A DNA stretch of 64,000 nucleotides from positions 154,382 through 218,381 of the forward strand of contig NZ_JSAK01000017.1 in the NCBI RefSeq assembly GCF_000802965.1, given 5' to 3'. Under the pieces are notes generated by a model, which was not told the DNA's origin, made no database searches, and was given only the letters and a program-made list of their open reading frames with translations. The DNA is from Pseudomonas fluorescens. Lineage in GTDB: Bacteria > Pseudomonadota > Gammaproteobacteria > Pseudomonadales > Pseudomonadaceae. Made by a program: the position numbers and the translations under genes. Of this stretch, positions 51,710-60,922 are shown piece after piece (positions within the stretch are counted from its first letter, which is position 1; each line of letters opens with the position of its first letter).

Positions 51710-52135
51710 ATGAACAGTCGACTGCTGCTTCTAATCGCCTGCCTCTGTCCTGCCCTTGCCTTCGCCGAAGGCTGCGATGTATTGACCCGCTCGCAAAGCC
51801 CTTCCGTTCCCGTCGTTGAATCCCACAGTTGCTACGAGTACGAAGGCATGCCAGTCAACTCCATCGACTGGTCATGCAGCAACGAAAGCAAAGACATGCT
51901 GACCAGCACCAAGAAGAAAGTCGAACACTGTGCCGATCACTATAAAGCCACCTGCGTTGCCACGTTAACTCAGGAATCGCTGGCCAATCCTCATTCCACC
52001 AGCAAGGACAAGAACAGCCAGTCGCTGAATATTCCGGACAATGCTCAAGTCACGACCTATTACTACGGTGCAGAGCATATTGATCAGGCGAGGATTGATT
52101 GCGAGTCGGGTGGGGGGCACTGGAAAGCGAAGTAA
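51710..52135 (+). CDS. Small secreted cysteine-containing protein
   Basis: 141 residues with a signal peptide (MNSRLLLLIACLCPALAFA). The mature part has six cysteines (GCDVL, HSCYEY, WSCSN, EHCAD, ATCVA, IDCES), which suggests disulfides in the periplasm. The end reads ESGGGHWKAK. No family is known to me. GAGGAAA precedes the ATG. Confidence 0.8.
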   Translation: MNSRLLLLIACLCPALAFAEGCDVLTRSQSPSVPVVESHSCYEYEGMPVNSIDWSCSNESKDMLTSTKKKVEHCADHYKATCVATLTQESLANPHSTSKDKNSQSLNIPDNAQVTTYYYGAEHIDQARIDCESGGGHWKAK

Positions 52136-52172
52136 TTTGCTTGAGTGAACATATGACTGATTCGCACTACCT

Positions 52173-52277
52173 GTAGGAGCTGCCGCAGGCTGCGATCTTT
52201 TGAGTTTGTTTTAAGATCAAGATCAAGATCAAGATCAAGATCAAGATCAAAAGATCGCAGCCTGCGGCAGCTCCTAC
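52173..52277. repeat. REP pair with a six-copy GATCAA tandem
   Basis: Second-family arms (GTAGGAGCTGCCGCAGGC and GCCTGCGGCAGCTCCTAC). The inner part holds six exact GATCAA copies at 52215-52250, where other members have one or two. Confidence 0.93.
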
Positions 52278-52310
52278 AGGGAGATGTGTATCCAAACCAT
52301 CCCGCTGGCA

Positions 52311-52859
52311 TCAGAAGTTGGCTGGGGTGTTCGCGCTGATGATTTCGGCCTCATCCTGGCCGATGTTGCGAAACCGATGCGGCAAGGTGGTCGGGAAGTA
52401 ATAGCCGTCCCCGGCATTCAGCACACTGATCTGCCCATCCACGGTCAACTCAACCGTACCCCGTGTCACCAGCCCGCACTCCTCGCCTTCGGAATGCACA
52501 ATCGGCTCTTCCCCGGAACTTGCACCTGGCGCGTACTGTTCACGCAGCAGACGCATTTGCCGACTCGGTACAGACGCGCCGATCAGCAGCAGGCGCAGGC
52601 CGTGGCGGCCGAGGTCGGGTTGTTCGTTGGCGCGGAAAACGTATTGGTGCTCGCGTGGCGGTTGATCGAAGGTGAAGAAGTCCGCCAGGGACATGGGAAT
52701 GCCTTCGAGCAGCTTTTTCAGGGAGCTAACGGAAGGACTGACGCGATTCTGTTCGATCAGGGAGATGGTGGCATTGGTGACGCCGCTACGCCGGGCCAGC
52801 TCGCGCTGGGACAGTTTGTAGCTTTCGCGTACTAATTTGAGTCGTGAGCCCGTGTCCAT
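52311..52859 (-). CDS. puuR: PuuR/PauR-type HTH-cupin repressor of polyamine genes
   Basis: 182 residues. N-terminal Cro/C1-type helix-turn-helix (LKLVRESYKLSQRELARRSG, then NATISLIEQNRVSPSVSSL) and a C-terminal cupin (SEGEECGLVTRGTVELTVDG, DGYYFPTTLPHRFRN). This two-domain build and size match PuuR of E. coli and PauR of P. aeruginosa, which repress gamma-glutamylpolyamine genes. It lies 262 bases beyond the PuuB gene, with a REP pair between. ATG 52859 gives the normal length. Confidence 0.93.
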   Translation of the reverse strand: MDTGSRLKLVRESYKLSQRELARRSGVTNATISLIEQNRVSPSVSSLKKLLEGIPMSLADFFTFDQPPREHQYVFRANEQPDLGRHGLRLLLIGASVPSRQMRLLREQYAPGASSGEEPIVHSEGEECGLVTRGTVELTVDGQISVLNAGDGYYFPTTLPHRFRNIGQDEAEIISANTPANF

Positions 52860-52971
52860 GACAGCCTTATGTGCTTGGAACGTAAGGGGTGAGGAGCAGG
52901 CGCGAATCACGCCGTTTTCCGGTCCCGGAAACGTGAAAGGCGGCTATTAAATCACGTTTGGTGGTGTAGCT

Positions 52972-53053
52972 GTAGGAGCTGCCGAAGGCTGCGATCTTTT
53001 GATTTTGTTTTTAAGATCAAGATCAAAAGATCGCAGCCTGCGGCAGCTCCTAC
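52972..53053. repeat. REP pair, GCTGCCGAAGGCTGCGATC family
   Basis: Arms GTAGGAGCTGCCGAAGGCTG and CAGCCTGCGGCAGCTCCTAC around GATCTTTTGATTTTGT-type sequence; one arm has changed AA to GC. Confidence 0.92.
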
Positions 53054-53120
53054 AGGGGAATGTGGTGTTTCAGGTAAAAACCGGCGGCACCTGATGGGGT
53101 AGCCGCCGGTGAGGTAATGC

Positions 53121-54404
53121 TTAGATGCCGAAACGATCGCGCAGCGAGTAGTACACGGCCCCAAGGGCGGTCAACGGCGCCGAGAACGTACGGCCACCGA
53201 TCATCGGCATGTGCGGCAATGAGGCAAACGCATCGAAACGCTCGGCGTCGCCACGGATCATTTCCGAGATCAACTTGCCGGCCAGGTGCGAACAGGTGAC
53301 GCCGTGGCCGCTGTAGCCCTGCATGTAGTAAGCGTTTTTCTCGATACGGCCGAATTGCGGCATGCGCGACATGGTCAGCAGGAAATTGCCGGTCCAGCGG
53401 TAGTCGATCTTCACGTCGTTCAATTGCGGGAAGGTCTTGAGGATTTTCGGCTTGATCAATTGCTCGATGTCGTCCGGTTCACGAGCGCCGTAGACCACGC
53501 CACCGCCGTAGAGCAAGCGGTTATCAGCCGTCAGGCGGTAGTAGTCGAGCAGGTAGTTGCAGTCTTCAACGCAGTAGTTGTTTTTGATCAGGCTGCGGGC
53601 CTGTTTTTCCGACAACGGCTCGGTGACGACGATCTGCGAACCGCACGGCATGCTCTTGCTGGTCACGCGGTTGTCGAGCCCCTGCGGCAGGTAGGCGTTG
53701 CCGGCGATGAGCAGGTACTTGGCCTTCACCACGCCTTTGGCGGTACGCACGGTAATCGGTTCGCCGTAGGTGATTTCCACCGCAGCCGATTGTTCGTAGA
53801 TTTTGCCGCCCAGGCCGATGATCGCCGAGGCTTCACCGAGGGCCAGGTTCAGCGGGTGAATGTGGCCGCCCTGCATGTCCAGCAGGCCGCCGACGTAGGC
53901 ATCGGAACCGACTTCGCGCTTGATGTCGGCTTCGCCGAGCAGTGTCAGGTTCTTGTTACCGTAGCGCTCCCAGCTCTTCTTCTGCTCGGCCAGGCCTTTG
54001 AGCTGCTTCTTGTTCATCGCCGCGAAGATGCCACCGGGACGGTAGTCGCACTGAATGTCGTAGTGCTGTATGCGCTGACGAATGATGTCGGCGCCTTCGA
54101 AGATCATGCTGCCGAGGACTTCGGCGGTCTTGTCGCCGTAGCGCTCTTCGATGACATCAACGTCGCGGCTGTAGGAGTTGACCAGTTGGCCGCCGTTGCG
54201 ACCGCTGGCACCGAAGCCGACTTTGGCGGCTTCCAGCACGGTGACGCTGTAGCCGGCTTCAGCGAGGAACAACGCCGAGGACAGGCCGGTGTAGCCGGCG
54301 CCGATCACGCAGACGTCGCAATCAACCGCCCCTTCCAGCACCGGGAAATCGCCGGTGAAGTTGCGGGTGGCGGCGTAGTAGCTGTTTACATGTGCTTGTT
54401 TCAT
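53121..54404 (-). CDS. puuB: Gamma-glutamylputrescine oxidase-like FAD oxidoreductase
   Basis: 427 residues of the DAO family. The FAD motif is CDVCVIGAGYTGLSSALFLA; GFGASGRNGGQLVNSY and YYMQGYSGHGVTCSHLAGKL match PuuB. It oxidises the gamma-glutamyl-polyamine to an aldehyde. It lies 51 bases after puuC in a minus-strand unit and shares the general build of the copy at 44862. The start 54404 (MKQAHVNSYYAATRNF) is the family N-terminus. Confidence 0.94.
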   Translation of the reverse strand: MKQAHVNSYYAATRNFTGDFPVLEGAVDCDVCVIGAGYTGLSSALFLAEAGYSVTVLEAAKVGFGASGRNGGQLVNSYSRDVDVIEERYGDKTAEVLGSMIFEGADIIRQRIQHYDIQCDYRPGGIFAAMNKKQLKGLAEQKKSWERYGNKNLTLLGEADIKREVGSDAYVGGLLDMQGGHIHPLNLALGEASAIIGLGGKIYEQSAAVEITYGEPITVRTAKGVVKAKYLLIAGNAYLPQGLDNRVTSKSMPCGSQIVVTEPLSEKQARSLIKNNYCVEDCNYLLDYYRLTADNRLLYGGGVVYGAREPDDIEQLIKPKILKTFPQLNDVKIDYRWTGNFLLTMSRMPQFGRIEKNAYYMQGYSGHGVTCSHLAGKLISEMIRGDAERFDAFASLPHMPMIGGRTFSAPLTALGAVYYSLRDRFGI

Positions 54405-54455
54405 AGACTTCTCCGATGGCCGCCGACAGAGCCGGCGACCGCCGCTTTATTGTTA

Positions 54456-55946
54456 TTAGAGCTTGATCCAGGTCGCTTTGAGCTCGGTGTACTTGTCGAA
54501 CGCGTGCAGCGATTTGTCCCTTCCGTTGCCCGACTGCTTGAACCCGCCGAACGGCGCGGTCATGTCGCCGCCGTCGAACTGGTTGACCCAGACACTGCCG
54601 GCGCGCAGGCCACGGGCGAAGGTGTGGGCCTTGCTCAGGTTGCTGGTCCACACACCGGCGGCCAGGCCGTAGATGCTGTCGTTGGCAATCGTCAGCGCCT
54701 CTTCCGCCGTGTCGAAGGTGATGACCGACAGCACCGGGCCGAAGATTTCTTCCTGGGCGATGGTCATGGCGTTGGTCACACCGTCGAAAATCGTCGGTTC
54801 CACGTACTGGCCACCGGTGTCCTCGAGGGTGCGGCTGCCGCCCGCGATCAGTTGGGCGCCCTGCTCTTTGCCGATGCCGATGTAGCGCAGCACGTTGTCC
54901 AGTTGACGCTGATCGACGACTGCGCCGACCGATGTCGAAGGATCAAGGGCATGCCCTGGTTTCCAGGCTTGCAGTGCTTCCACCAACAGCGGGATGAACT
55001 GCTCGCGGATCGAACGCTCCACCAGCAAACGCGAGCCGGCAGTGCAGACCTCGCCCTGGTTGAACGCAATGGCGCCAGCGGCGGCCTGTGCTGCGGCGCG
55101 CAAGTCCGGTGCGTCGGCGAACACCACGTTGGCGCTCTTGCCACCGGCTTCAGCCCAAACGCGTTTCATGTTGCTTTGCCCGGCGTAGATCATCAGCTGC
55201 TTGGCGATCGCCGTGGAGCCGGTGAACGCCAGCACGTCGACGTCCATGTGCAACGCCAATGCTTTGCCAACGGTGTGGCCGTAGCCCGGCAGGACGTTGA
55301 ACACGCCTTTGGGGATGCCCGCATCCAGCGCCAGTTGCGCGATACGGATCGCGGTCAGCGGCGACTTTTCCGAAGGCTTGAGGATGAAAGAGTTGCCCAT
55401 TGCCAGGGCCGGGGCGAATTTCCAGCTGGCCATGATCAGCGGGAAGTTCCACGGCACAATGGCGGCAACAACGCCAGCCGCTTCACGCGTCACCAGACCC
55501 AGTTGATCGTGTGGCGTGGCGGCGACTTCGTCGTAGATCTTGTCGATGGCTTCGGCGGTCCAGCGAATCGCGTTGGCGGCTGCCGGAATGTCGATGCTCA
55601 TGGCGTCGCTGATCGGCTTGCCCATGTCGAGGGTTTCGAGCAGCGCCAGTTCTTCCTGGTTGGCCATGATCAGATCGGCGAAGCGGATCAGGATGCGTTT
55701 GCGCTCAGCCGGGGCCAGGTTGGACCAGACGCCGGATTCAAAGGTGCGGCGTGCGACGGCGACTGCGGCGTTCGCGTCGGCTTCGTCGGTGCTGGCCACG
55801 TTCGCCAGAAAGCGACCGTCCACCGGGCTGATGCATTCGAACGTGGCGCCGCTGGCGGCTGCGCAATATTGGCCGTCGATGAAGGCGCGGCTTTCGATGG
55901 TCAGGGACTGGAAGCGTTGCTCCCAGTCGCTGCGAGTAATTGTCAT
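54456..55946 (-). CDS. puuC: Gamma-glutamyl-aminoaldehyde dehydrogenase
   Basis: 496 residues of the NAD(P) aldehyde dehydrogenase family. VAAIVPWNFPLIMASWKFAP, LAFTGSTAIAKQLM, the active-site glutamate in EAGGKSANVV and cysteine in FNQGEVCTAGSRLLVE are all present. It converts gamma-glutamyl-gamma-aminobutyraldehyde to the acid. ATG 55946 gives MTITRSDWEQRF; the frame from 56009 is too long. It follows the synthetase gene, separated by a REP pair. Confidence 0.94.
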   Translation of the reverse strand: MTITRSDWEQRFQSLTIESRAFIDGQYCAAASGATFECISPVDGRFLANVASTDEADANAAVAVARRTFESGVWSNLAPAERKRILIRFADLIMANQEELALLETLDMGKPISDAMSIDIPAAANAIRWTAEAIDKIYDEVAATPHDQLGLVTREAAGVVAAIVPWNFPLIMASWKFAPALAMGNSFILKPSEKSPLTAIRIAQLALDAGIPKGVFNVLPGYGHTVGKALALHMDVDVLAFTGSTAIAKQLMIYAGQSNMKRVWAEAGGKSANVVFADAPDLRAAAQAAAGAIAFNQGEVCTAGSRLLVERSIREQFIPLLVEALQAWKPGHALDPSTSVGAVVDQRQLDNVLRYIGIGKEQGAQLIAGGSRTLEDTGGQYVEPTIFDGVTNAMTIAQEEIFGPVLSVITFDTAEEALTIANDSIYGLAAGVWTSNLSKAHTFARGLRAGSVWVNQFDGGDMTAPFGGFKQSGNGRDKSLHAFDKYTELKATWIKL

Positions 55947-56011
55947 GGTTGGGACTCGACGCAGGGGAATAGATGATCGTGTTAACAGATGGGGCGAGTG
56001 CTGAGTCACCT

Positions 56012-56102
56012 GTGGCGAGGGAGCTTGCTCCCGCTGGGGCGCGTAGCGGCCCTAAAAGAAGGGACTGCTGCGCAGTCCAGCGGGAGCAAGCTCCCTCGCC
56101 AC
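56012..56102. repeat. REP pair, GTGGCGAGGGAG family
   Basis: Arms TGTGGCGAGGGAGCTTGC and GCAAGCTCCCTCGCCAC, inside the polyamine unit between the synthetase and puuC. Confidence 0.92.
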
Positions 56103-56121
56103 GAGTTGGGTGTCAGCGCCG

Positions 56122-57498
56122 TCAAACGGTGTGCAAGTACCAGTTGTACTCAAGGTCCGAAATGGAGTTCTCGAACTCGGCCAACTCGCTTTCCTTGCAC
56201 GCCACGAACACGTCGATGTACATCGGGTCGATGTATTTGGCCATGACTTCGCTGTCGTCCAGCTCGCGCAGTGCGTCGCGCAGGTTGTTCGGCAGGCTCT
56301 GCTCGTTTTGCTCGTAGCTGTTGCCTTCCACCGGGGCGCCCGGCTCGATCTTGTTGGTCAGACCGTGATGCACACCCGCCAATACCGAAGCCATCAACAG
56401 ATACGGGTTGGCATCGGCACCGGCCACGCGGTGTTCGATACGCACCGCGTCCGGCGAACCGGTGGGTACGCGGACCGCCACGGTGCGGTTGTCGATGCCC
56501 CAGCTCGGTGAGTTGGGTACGTAGAACTGCGCACCGAAACGACGGTACGAGTTGACGTTCGGGCAGAGGAACGCCATCTGCGCCGGCAGGGTCTCCAGCA
56601 CACCGCCGATCGCGTGTCGCAGCGCGGCGTTCTGCTCGGGATCCTCGCTGGCGAAGATGTTGTTGCCTTCTTTATCCAGAATCGAAATGTGTACGTGCAG
56701 ACCGTTGCCCGCCTGGCCTGGATACGGCTTGGCCATGAAGGTGGTGTCCATCTCGTGGTCGTAGGCGATGTTCTTCACCAGACGCTTGAGCAAGACCGCG
56801 TAGTCGCAAGCCTTTATAGGGTCAGCCACGTGATGCAGGTTGACTTCGAATTGCGCCGGGGCGCTTTCCTTGACGATGGCGTCAGCGGGGATGCCCTGCT
56901 CTTTGGCGCCTTCGAGGATGTCCTGCAGGCAATCGACGTATTCGTCGAGGTCGTCGATCAGGTAGACCTGGGTCGACATCGGACGCTTGCCCGATACTGG
57001 CGAACGTGGCGACTGTGGACGACCGTTCACGTTGTCCTGGTCGATCAGGTAGAACTCCAGTTCGAACGCGGCACAGATGGTCAGGCCCATTTCATCGAAC
57101 TTGCGCACGACGTTGGCCAGCACTTCACGCGGATCGGCGAAGAACGGCTGGCCTTCCAGCTCGTGCATGGTCATCAACAGTTGCGCGGTTGGGCGCTTCT
57201 GCCATGGCTCGATGCTCAGGGTGCCAGGGATTGGGTAGCAGATTCGATCGGAGTCGCCGATGTCCAGGCCCAGGCCGGTGCTTTCCACCGTGGAGCCATT
57301 GATGTCCAGAGCGAACAGCGATGCCGGCAGGTTGATGCCTTTCTCGTAAACCTTATGAAGACTGGTGCGTTCGATGCGCTTACCGCGCACCACACCGTTC
57401 ATATCCGCAATCAGAAGGTCGACGTACAAAACCTCAGGATATTTCTTAAGGAATGCGTTTGCTTCGTTGAGTTGAACGGTACGCAGAGGGACCGACAT
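56122..57498 (-). CDS. Gamma-glutamylpolyamine synthetase (SpuI/PuuA-like)
   Basis: 458 residues of the glutamine-synthetase-like class: CAAFELEFYLID, MAKPYPGQAGNGLHVHISIL, SPSWGIDNRTVAVRVPTG and HRVAGADANPYLL are visible. It uses ATP to join glutamate to putrescine or a longer polyamine. It is divergent from the PuuD/SpuA-like gene (283 bases between starts), the arrangement of spuI and spuA in P. aeruginosa. AGGTG precedes the ATG. Confidence 0.94.
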   Translation of the reverse strand: MSVPLRTVQLNEANAFLKKYPEVLYVDLLIADMNGVVRGKRIERTSLHKVYEKGINLPASLFALDINGSTVESTGLGLDIGDSDRICYPIPGTLSIEPWQKRPTAQLLMTMHELEGQPFFADPREVLANVVRKFDEMGLTICAAFELEFYLIDQDNVNGRPQSPRSPVSGKRPMSTQVYLIDDLDEYVDCLQDILEGAKEQGIPADAIVKESAPAQFEVNLHHVADPIKACDYAVLLKRLVKNIAYDHEMDTTFMAKPYPGQAGNGLHVHISILDKEGNNIFASEDPEQNAALRHAIGGVLETLPAQMAFLCPNVNSYRRFGAQFYVPNSPSWGIDNRTVAVRVPTGSPDAVRIEHRVAGADANPYLLMASVLAGVHHGLTNKIEPGAPVEGNSYEQNEQSLPNNLRDALRELDDSEVMAKYIDPMYIDVFVACKESELAEFENSISDLEYNWYLHTV

Positions 57499-57781
57499 GA
57501 TGCACCTATTTTTTACTGTTAATTATTATGTTCACCGCCCTTTCACGCAGCCAGTCAATCCGAAAGGCAAAGTGAAGTCAATAGCGAACACTTGGCCTTT
57601 CAACGTTTATTTTCGGGCCTCTCAGCGGCACGAGAGTGCCAGATTATCCTTGGAACACGTGTAAATCCTCAGCTTCAGACGTGCGGCGTTTAGAATTTTT
57701 TACATGAGAGTTGTTAATTAAAATCAACAAGGCTAAGCTCCGGAAAAGCTCGTTCAAGTGTGAAACTTCGAGGTGATAAAA

Positions 57782-58543
57782 ATGGCATTCAAGCCATTGA
57801 TCGGCGTTACTGCATGCGTCAAACAGATTGGCCTGCACCCCTACCACGTCAGCGGCGACAAATACTTGCGTGCTGTCAGCGTTGCGGCGCTGGGGCTGCC
57901 TGTCGTCATTCCTTCCCTGGCCGAACTGACCGAAATCGAAGACCTGCTGCCGCAGCTCGATGGTCTGTTGCTGACAGGCTCGCCGTCGAACGTGGAACCC
58001 TTCCACTATCAAGGCCCGGCCAGCGCCCCCGGCACGGATCACGATCCGGCGCGGGACGCCACCACCCTTCCCCTGATTCGCGCGGCCATTGCGGCGGGCG
58101 TTCCGGTGCTCGGCATCTGCCGGGGCTTTCAGGAGATGAACGTGGCGTTCGGTGGCAGCCTGCATCAGAAGGTCCATGAACTCCCCGGCTTCCTCGATCA
58201 TCGCGAAGCCAACCATCCCGACCTGGCGGTGCAGTACGCACCGGCGCATGACGTCAGTGTGCAGGTGGGCGGTGTGTTCGAAGCGCTGGATCTGCCTTCG
58301 GAATTCCAGGTGAACTCGATTCACAGCCAAGGCATCGACCGACTCGCTCCCGGCCTGCGCGCCGAAGCCGTCGCGCCCGATGGCTTGATCGAGGCGGTCT
58401 CGGTGGAAAACAGCAAGGCCTTCGCCCTCGGCGTGCAATGGCACCCGGAATGGCAGGTTCTGGACAACCCGCCCTACTTGAAGATTTTCCAGGCGTTCGG
58501 CGAAGCGTGCCGGCAACGGGCGGCGCTGCGTAACTCGCGCTGA
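57782..58543 (+). CDS. puuD: Gamma-glutamyl-GABA hydrolase
   Basis: 253 residues of the class-I glutamine-amidotransferase-like family. PVLGICRGFQEMNVAFGG holds the nucleophile cysteine, and GVQWHPEWQ the catalytic His and Glu. It releases GABA (or a related amino acid) from the gamma-glutamyl intermediate. I chose ATG 57782 with GAGGTG 8 bases upstream; GTG 57773 overlaps that site. It is equivalent in position to SpuA. Confidence 0.94.
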   Translation: MAFKPLIGVTACVKQIGLHPYHVSGDKYLRAVSVAALGLPVVIPSLAELTEIEDLLPQLDGLLLTGSPSNVEPFHYQGPASAPGTDHDPARDATTLPLIRAAIAAGVPVLGICRGFQEMNVAFGGSLHQKVHELPGFLDHREANHPDLAVQYAPAHDVSVQVGGVFEALDLPSEFQVNSIHSQGIDRLAPGLRAEAVAPDGLIEAVSVENSKAFALGVQWHPEWQVLDNPPYLKIFQAFGEACRQRAALRNSR

Positions 58544-58631
58544 CTTTAAACCCGATTAATCAAATTACTGCCCCCGTGTGTCTGGCGGGTGCGCTTCTGT
58601 GCATCCGTGACTCACGACAACAACACACTGC

Positions 58632-58642
58632 AATAACAACAA
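58632..58642 (+). promoter_or_regulatory. A-rich CA motif
   Basis: AATAACAACAA, with an earlier ACAACAACA at 58616. This type binds Hfq/Crc in Pseudomonas. The distance to the ATG (over 220 bases) makes direct translational control uncertain. Confidence 0.35.
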
Positions 58643-58700
58643 GCACTACCAGGCAGCCAGGATGGCAGCGCCGAATTAACCCGAACGGGTGCGTCGCCCT

Positions 58701-58783
58701 GTAGGAGCTGCCGAAGGCTGCGATCTTTTGATCTTGATTTTGAAAAACAAAGTCAAAAGATCGCAGCCTTCGGCAGCTCCTAC
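58701..58783. repeat. REP pair, GCTGCCGAAGGCTGCGATC family
   Basis: Arms GTAGGAGCTGCCGAAGGCTG and CAGCCTTCGGCAGCTCCTAC with a loop containing GAAAAACAAAGTC. Confidence 0.93.
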
Positions 58784-58868
58784 AGGAGACCGCGCTAGCC
58801 AGGGTTTGCAATCAACTATTAAGTCTGGCCGCGTTGGCCCGACGACTGAAACCTGTTGGGAGTTTCAC

Positions 58869-60011
58869 ATGGCAAACGCCTCCAGCATTTACAGGAAGGC
58901 TCTTGAAGGTCACCAGGCACCGAAAAAGGTGTTGGTGAAAGTCGATCGCGTCACCAAGAAGTTCGACGAAACCACCGCCGTGGACGATGTGTCCCTGGAA
59001 ATCCATCAGGGCGAAATCTTCGCCCTGCTCGGTGGTTCCGGTTCCGGTAAATCGACGCTGCTGCGCATGCTCGCCGGCTTCGAGCGCCCGACCGAAGGGC
59101 GGATTCTGCTCGACGGTGTCGACATCACCGACATGCCGCCGTACGAACGTCCGATCAACATGATGTTCCAGTCTTACGCGCTGTTCCCGCACATGACGGT
59201 GGCGCAGAACATCGCCTTCGGCCTCAAGCAGGACCGTTTGCCCGCCGCAGAAATCGACGCCCGCGTAGAAGAAATGCTGCGCCTGGTGCACATGACCCAA
59301 TACGCCAAGCGCAAGCCGCACCAGTTGTCCGGCGGGCAACGTCAGCGCGTGGCGTTGGCCCGCTCCCTGGCCAAGCGTCCGAAGCTGTTGTTGCTCGACG
59401 AACCGATGGGCGCGCTGGATAAAAAGCTGCGATCGCAAATGCAGCTTGAACTGGTGGAAATCATCGAGCGCGTCGGCGTGACCTGCGTGATGGTGACCCA
59501 CGACCAGGAAGAGGCCATGACCATGGCCCAGCGCATCGCGATCATGCACCTGGGCTGGATTGCCCAGATCGGCAGCCCGGTCGACATCTATGAAGCGCCG
59601 GTCAGCCGCATGGTCTGCGAATTCATCGGCAACGTGAACGCCTTCGATGGCACCGTGGTGGAAGACCTGGAAGGTCACGCGATCATCCACAGTCCGGACC
59701 TGGAACAGAAGATCTACGTCGGTCACGGCGTCAGCACTTCGGTGCAGGACAAGTCGATCACCTACGCCATCCGCCCGGAAAAACTGCTGGTCAGCACCAC
59801 CAAGCCCGACGCCCGCTACAACTGGTCCAGCGGCAAGGTGCACGACATCGCCTACCTCGGCGGCCACTCGGTGTTCTACGTCGAGCTGCCTGGGGGCAAG
59901 GTGGTGCAGTCGTTCATGGCCAACGCCGAACGCCGTGGTGCGCGTCCGACCTGGGACGATCAGGTCTACGTGTGGTGGGAAGATGACAGCGGCGTGGTAC
60001 TGCGCGCATGA
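58869..60011 (+). CDS. potG: Polyamine ABC transporter ATP-binding protein
   Basis: 380 residues. Walker A GGSGSGKSTLLRML, signature LSGGQRQRVALARS, Walker B LLLLDEPMGALD and the switch histidine in VMVTHDQEEAM are followed by a TOBE domain. It powers uptake of putrescine or spermidine and resembles PotG/SpuF. ATG 58869 follows GGGAG. The stop overlaps the permease start by 4 bases. The order (ATPase, two permeases, then binding protein) differs from the potFGHI order. Confidence 0.93.
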   Translation: MANASSIYRKALEGHQAPKKVLVKVDRVTKKFDETTAVDDVSLEIHQGEIFALLGGSGSGKSTLLRMLAGFERPTEGRILLDGVDITDMPPYERPINMMFQSYALFPHMTVAQNIAFGLKQDRLPAAEIDARVEEMLRLVHMTQYAKRKPHQLSGGQRQRVALARSLAKRPKLLLLDEPMGALDKKLRSQMQLELVEIIERVGVTCVMVTHDQEEAMTMAQRIAIMHLGWIAQIGSPVDIYEAPVSRMVCEFIGNVNAFDGTVVEDLEGHAIIHSPDLEQKIYVGHGVSTSVQDKSITYAIRPEKLLVSTTKPDARYNWSSGKVHDIAYLGGHSVFYVELPGGKVVQSFMANAERRGARPTWDDQVYVWWEDDSGVVLRA

Positions 60012-60922
60012 GAACCTTCAATCAGCAATTCCTGCGCCTGGTGCCCAGTGGGCGAAAACTGGTCATCGGCATTCCGTTCGTATGGCTGTGCCTGTTCTTC
60101 ATGTTGCCGTTCTTCCTGGTGATGAAGATCAGCTTCTCGGAAGCCGCGCTGGCGATTCCGCCCTACTCGGAGATCTACACTTACGCCGAGCAGAAATTCG
60201 AGTTGATGCTCAACATCGGCAACTACACGCTGCTGGGTGAAGACGAGTTGTACCTCTCGGCTTATCTCGGTTCGTTGAAGGTCGCGCTGTTCAGCACACT
60301 GGCGTGTCTGGTGATCGGTTTCCCGATGGCCTACGCGATCACCAAGGCGAGCAAGGAAGCGCAAAACGTCTTGATGCTGTTGATCATGATGCCGACCTGG
60401 ACCGCGATCCTGATCCGCGTCTACGCGTGGATGGGCATCCTCAGCAACAACGGTTTGCTCAACGGCTTCCTGATGTGGACCGGCCTGACCTCGCACCCGA
60501 TCGAGATCCTCAACACCAACACCGCCGTGTATATCGGGGTCGTTTACGCTTACTTGCCGTTCATGATCCTGCCGCTCTACGCCAACCTGGTGAAGCATGA
60601 TCAGAGCTTGCTGGAAGCTGCGTCGGACCTCGGCTCAAGTACCTTCAACAGCTTCTGGAAAATCACCGTACCGCTGGCCAAGAACGGCATCATCGCCGGC
60701 TGCATGCTGGTGTTCATCCCGGTGGTGGGTGAGTTCGTGATCCCGGAACTGCTGGGCGGTCCCGAGACCCTGATGATTGGCCGCGTGCTGTGGCAAGAGT
60801 TCTTCAATAACCGCGACTGGCCGGTGGCGTCCGCGCTGGCGGTGGTGATGCTGTTGATTCTGATTGTGCCGATTCTGCTGTTCAACCGCAGCCAGGCCAA
60901 AGAGATGGAGGCACGGGGATGA
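60008..60922 (+). CDS. potH: Polyamine ABC transporter permease, PotH-like
   Basis: 304 residues with six predicted membrane segments. The N-terminal cytoplasmic tail precedes LVIGIPFVWLCLFFMLPFFL. The ABC-permease EAA loop is visible as EAASDLGSSTFNSFWKITVP, and FIPVVGEFVIPELLGG matches PotH. It overlaps the ATPase and the next permease by 4 bases each. Confidence 0.93.
   Translation: MRTFNQQFLRLVPSGRKLVIGIPFVWLCLFFMLPFFLVMKISFSEAALAIPPYSEIYTYAEQKFELMLNIGNYTLLGEDELYLSAYLGSLKVALFSTLACLVIGFPMAYAITKASKEAQNVLMLLIMMPTWTAILIRVYAWMGILSNNGLLNGFLMWTGLTSHPIEILNTNTAVYIGVVYAYLPFMILPLYANLVKHDQSLLEAASDLGSSTFNSFWKITVPLAKNGIIAGCMLVFIPVVGEFVIPELLGGPETLMIGRVLWQEFFNNRDWPVASALAVVMLLILIVPILLFNRSQAKEMEARG

Larger units (their letters stand above)
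58544..58868. other. Leader of the polyamine ABC operon
   Basis: No gene. It holds a REP pair (58701-58783) and two A-rich CA motifs (58613-58625 and 58632-58642) upstream, which fit Hfq/Crc sites but lie far from the start. Confidence 0.55.

Noticed and set aside
53286..55976. 896-residue open frame on the plus strand
   Set aside because: It lies opposite the clear puuB and puuC genes and has no family features; it is a high-GC shadow frame.
57625..57641. Sigma-54-like TGGCAC sequence in the spuI/puuD spacer
   Set aside because: The spacing from GG to GC is one base short of the -24/-12 rule; it is simply a small inverted repeat (GGCAC/GTGCC).
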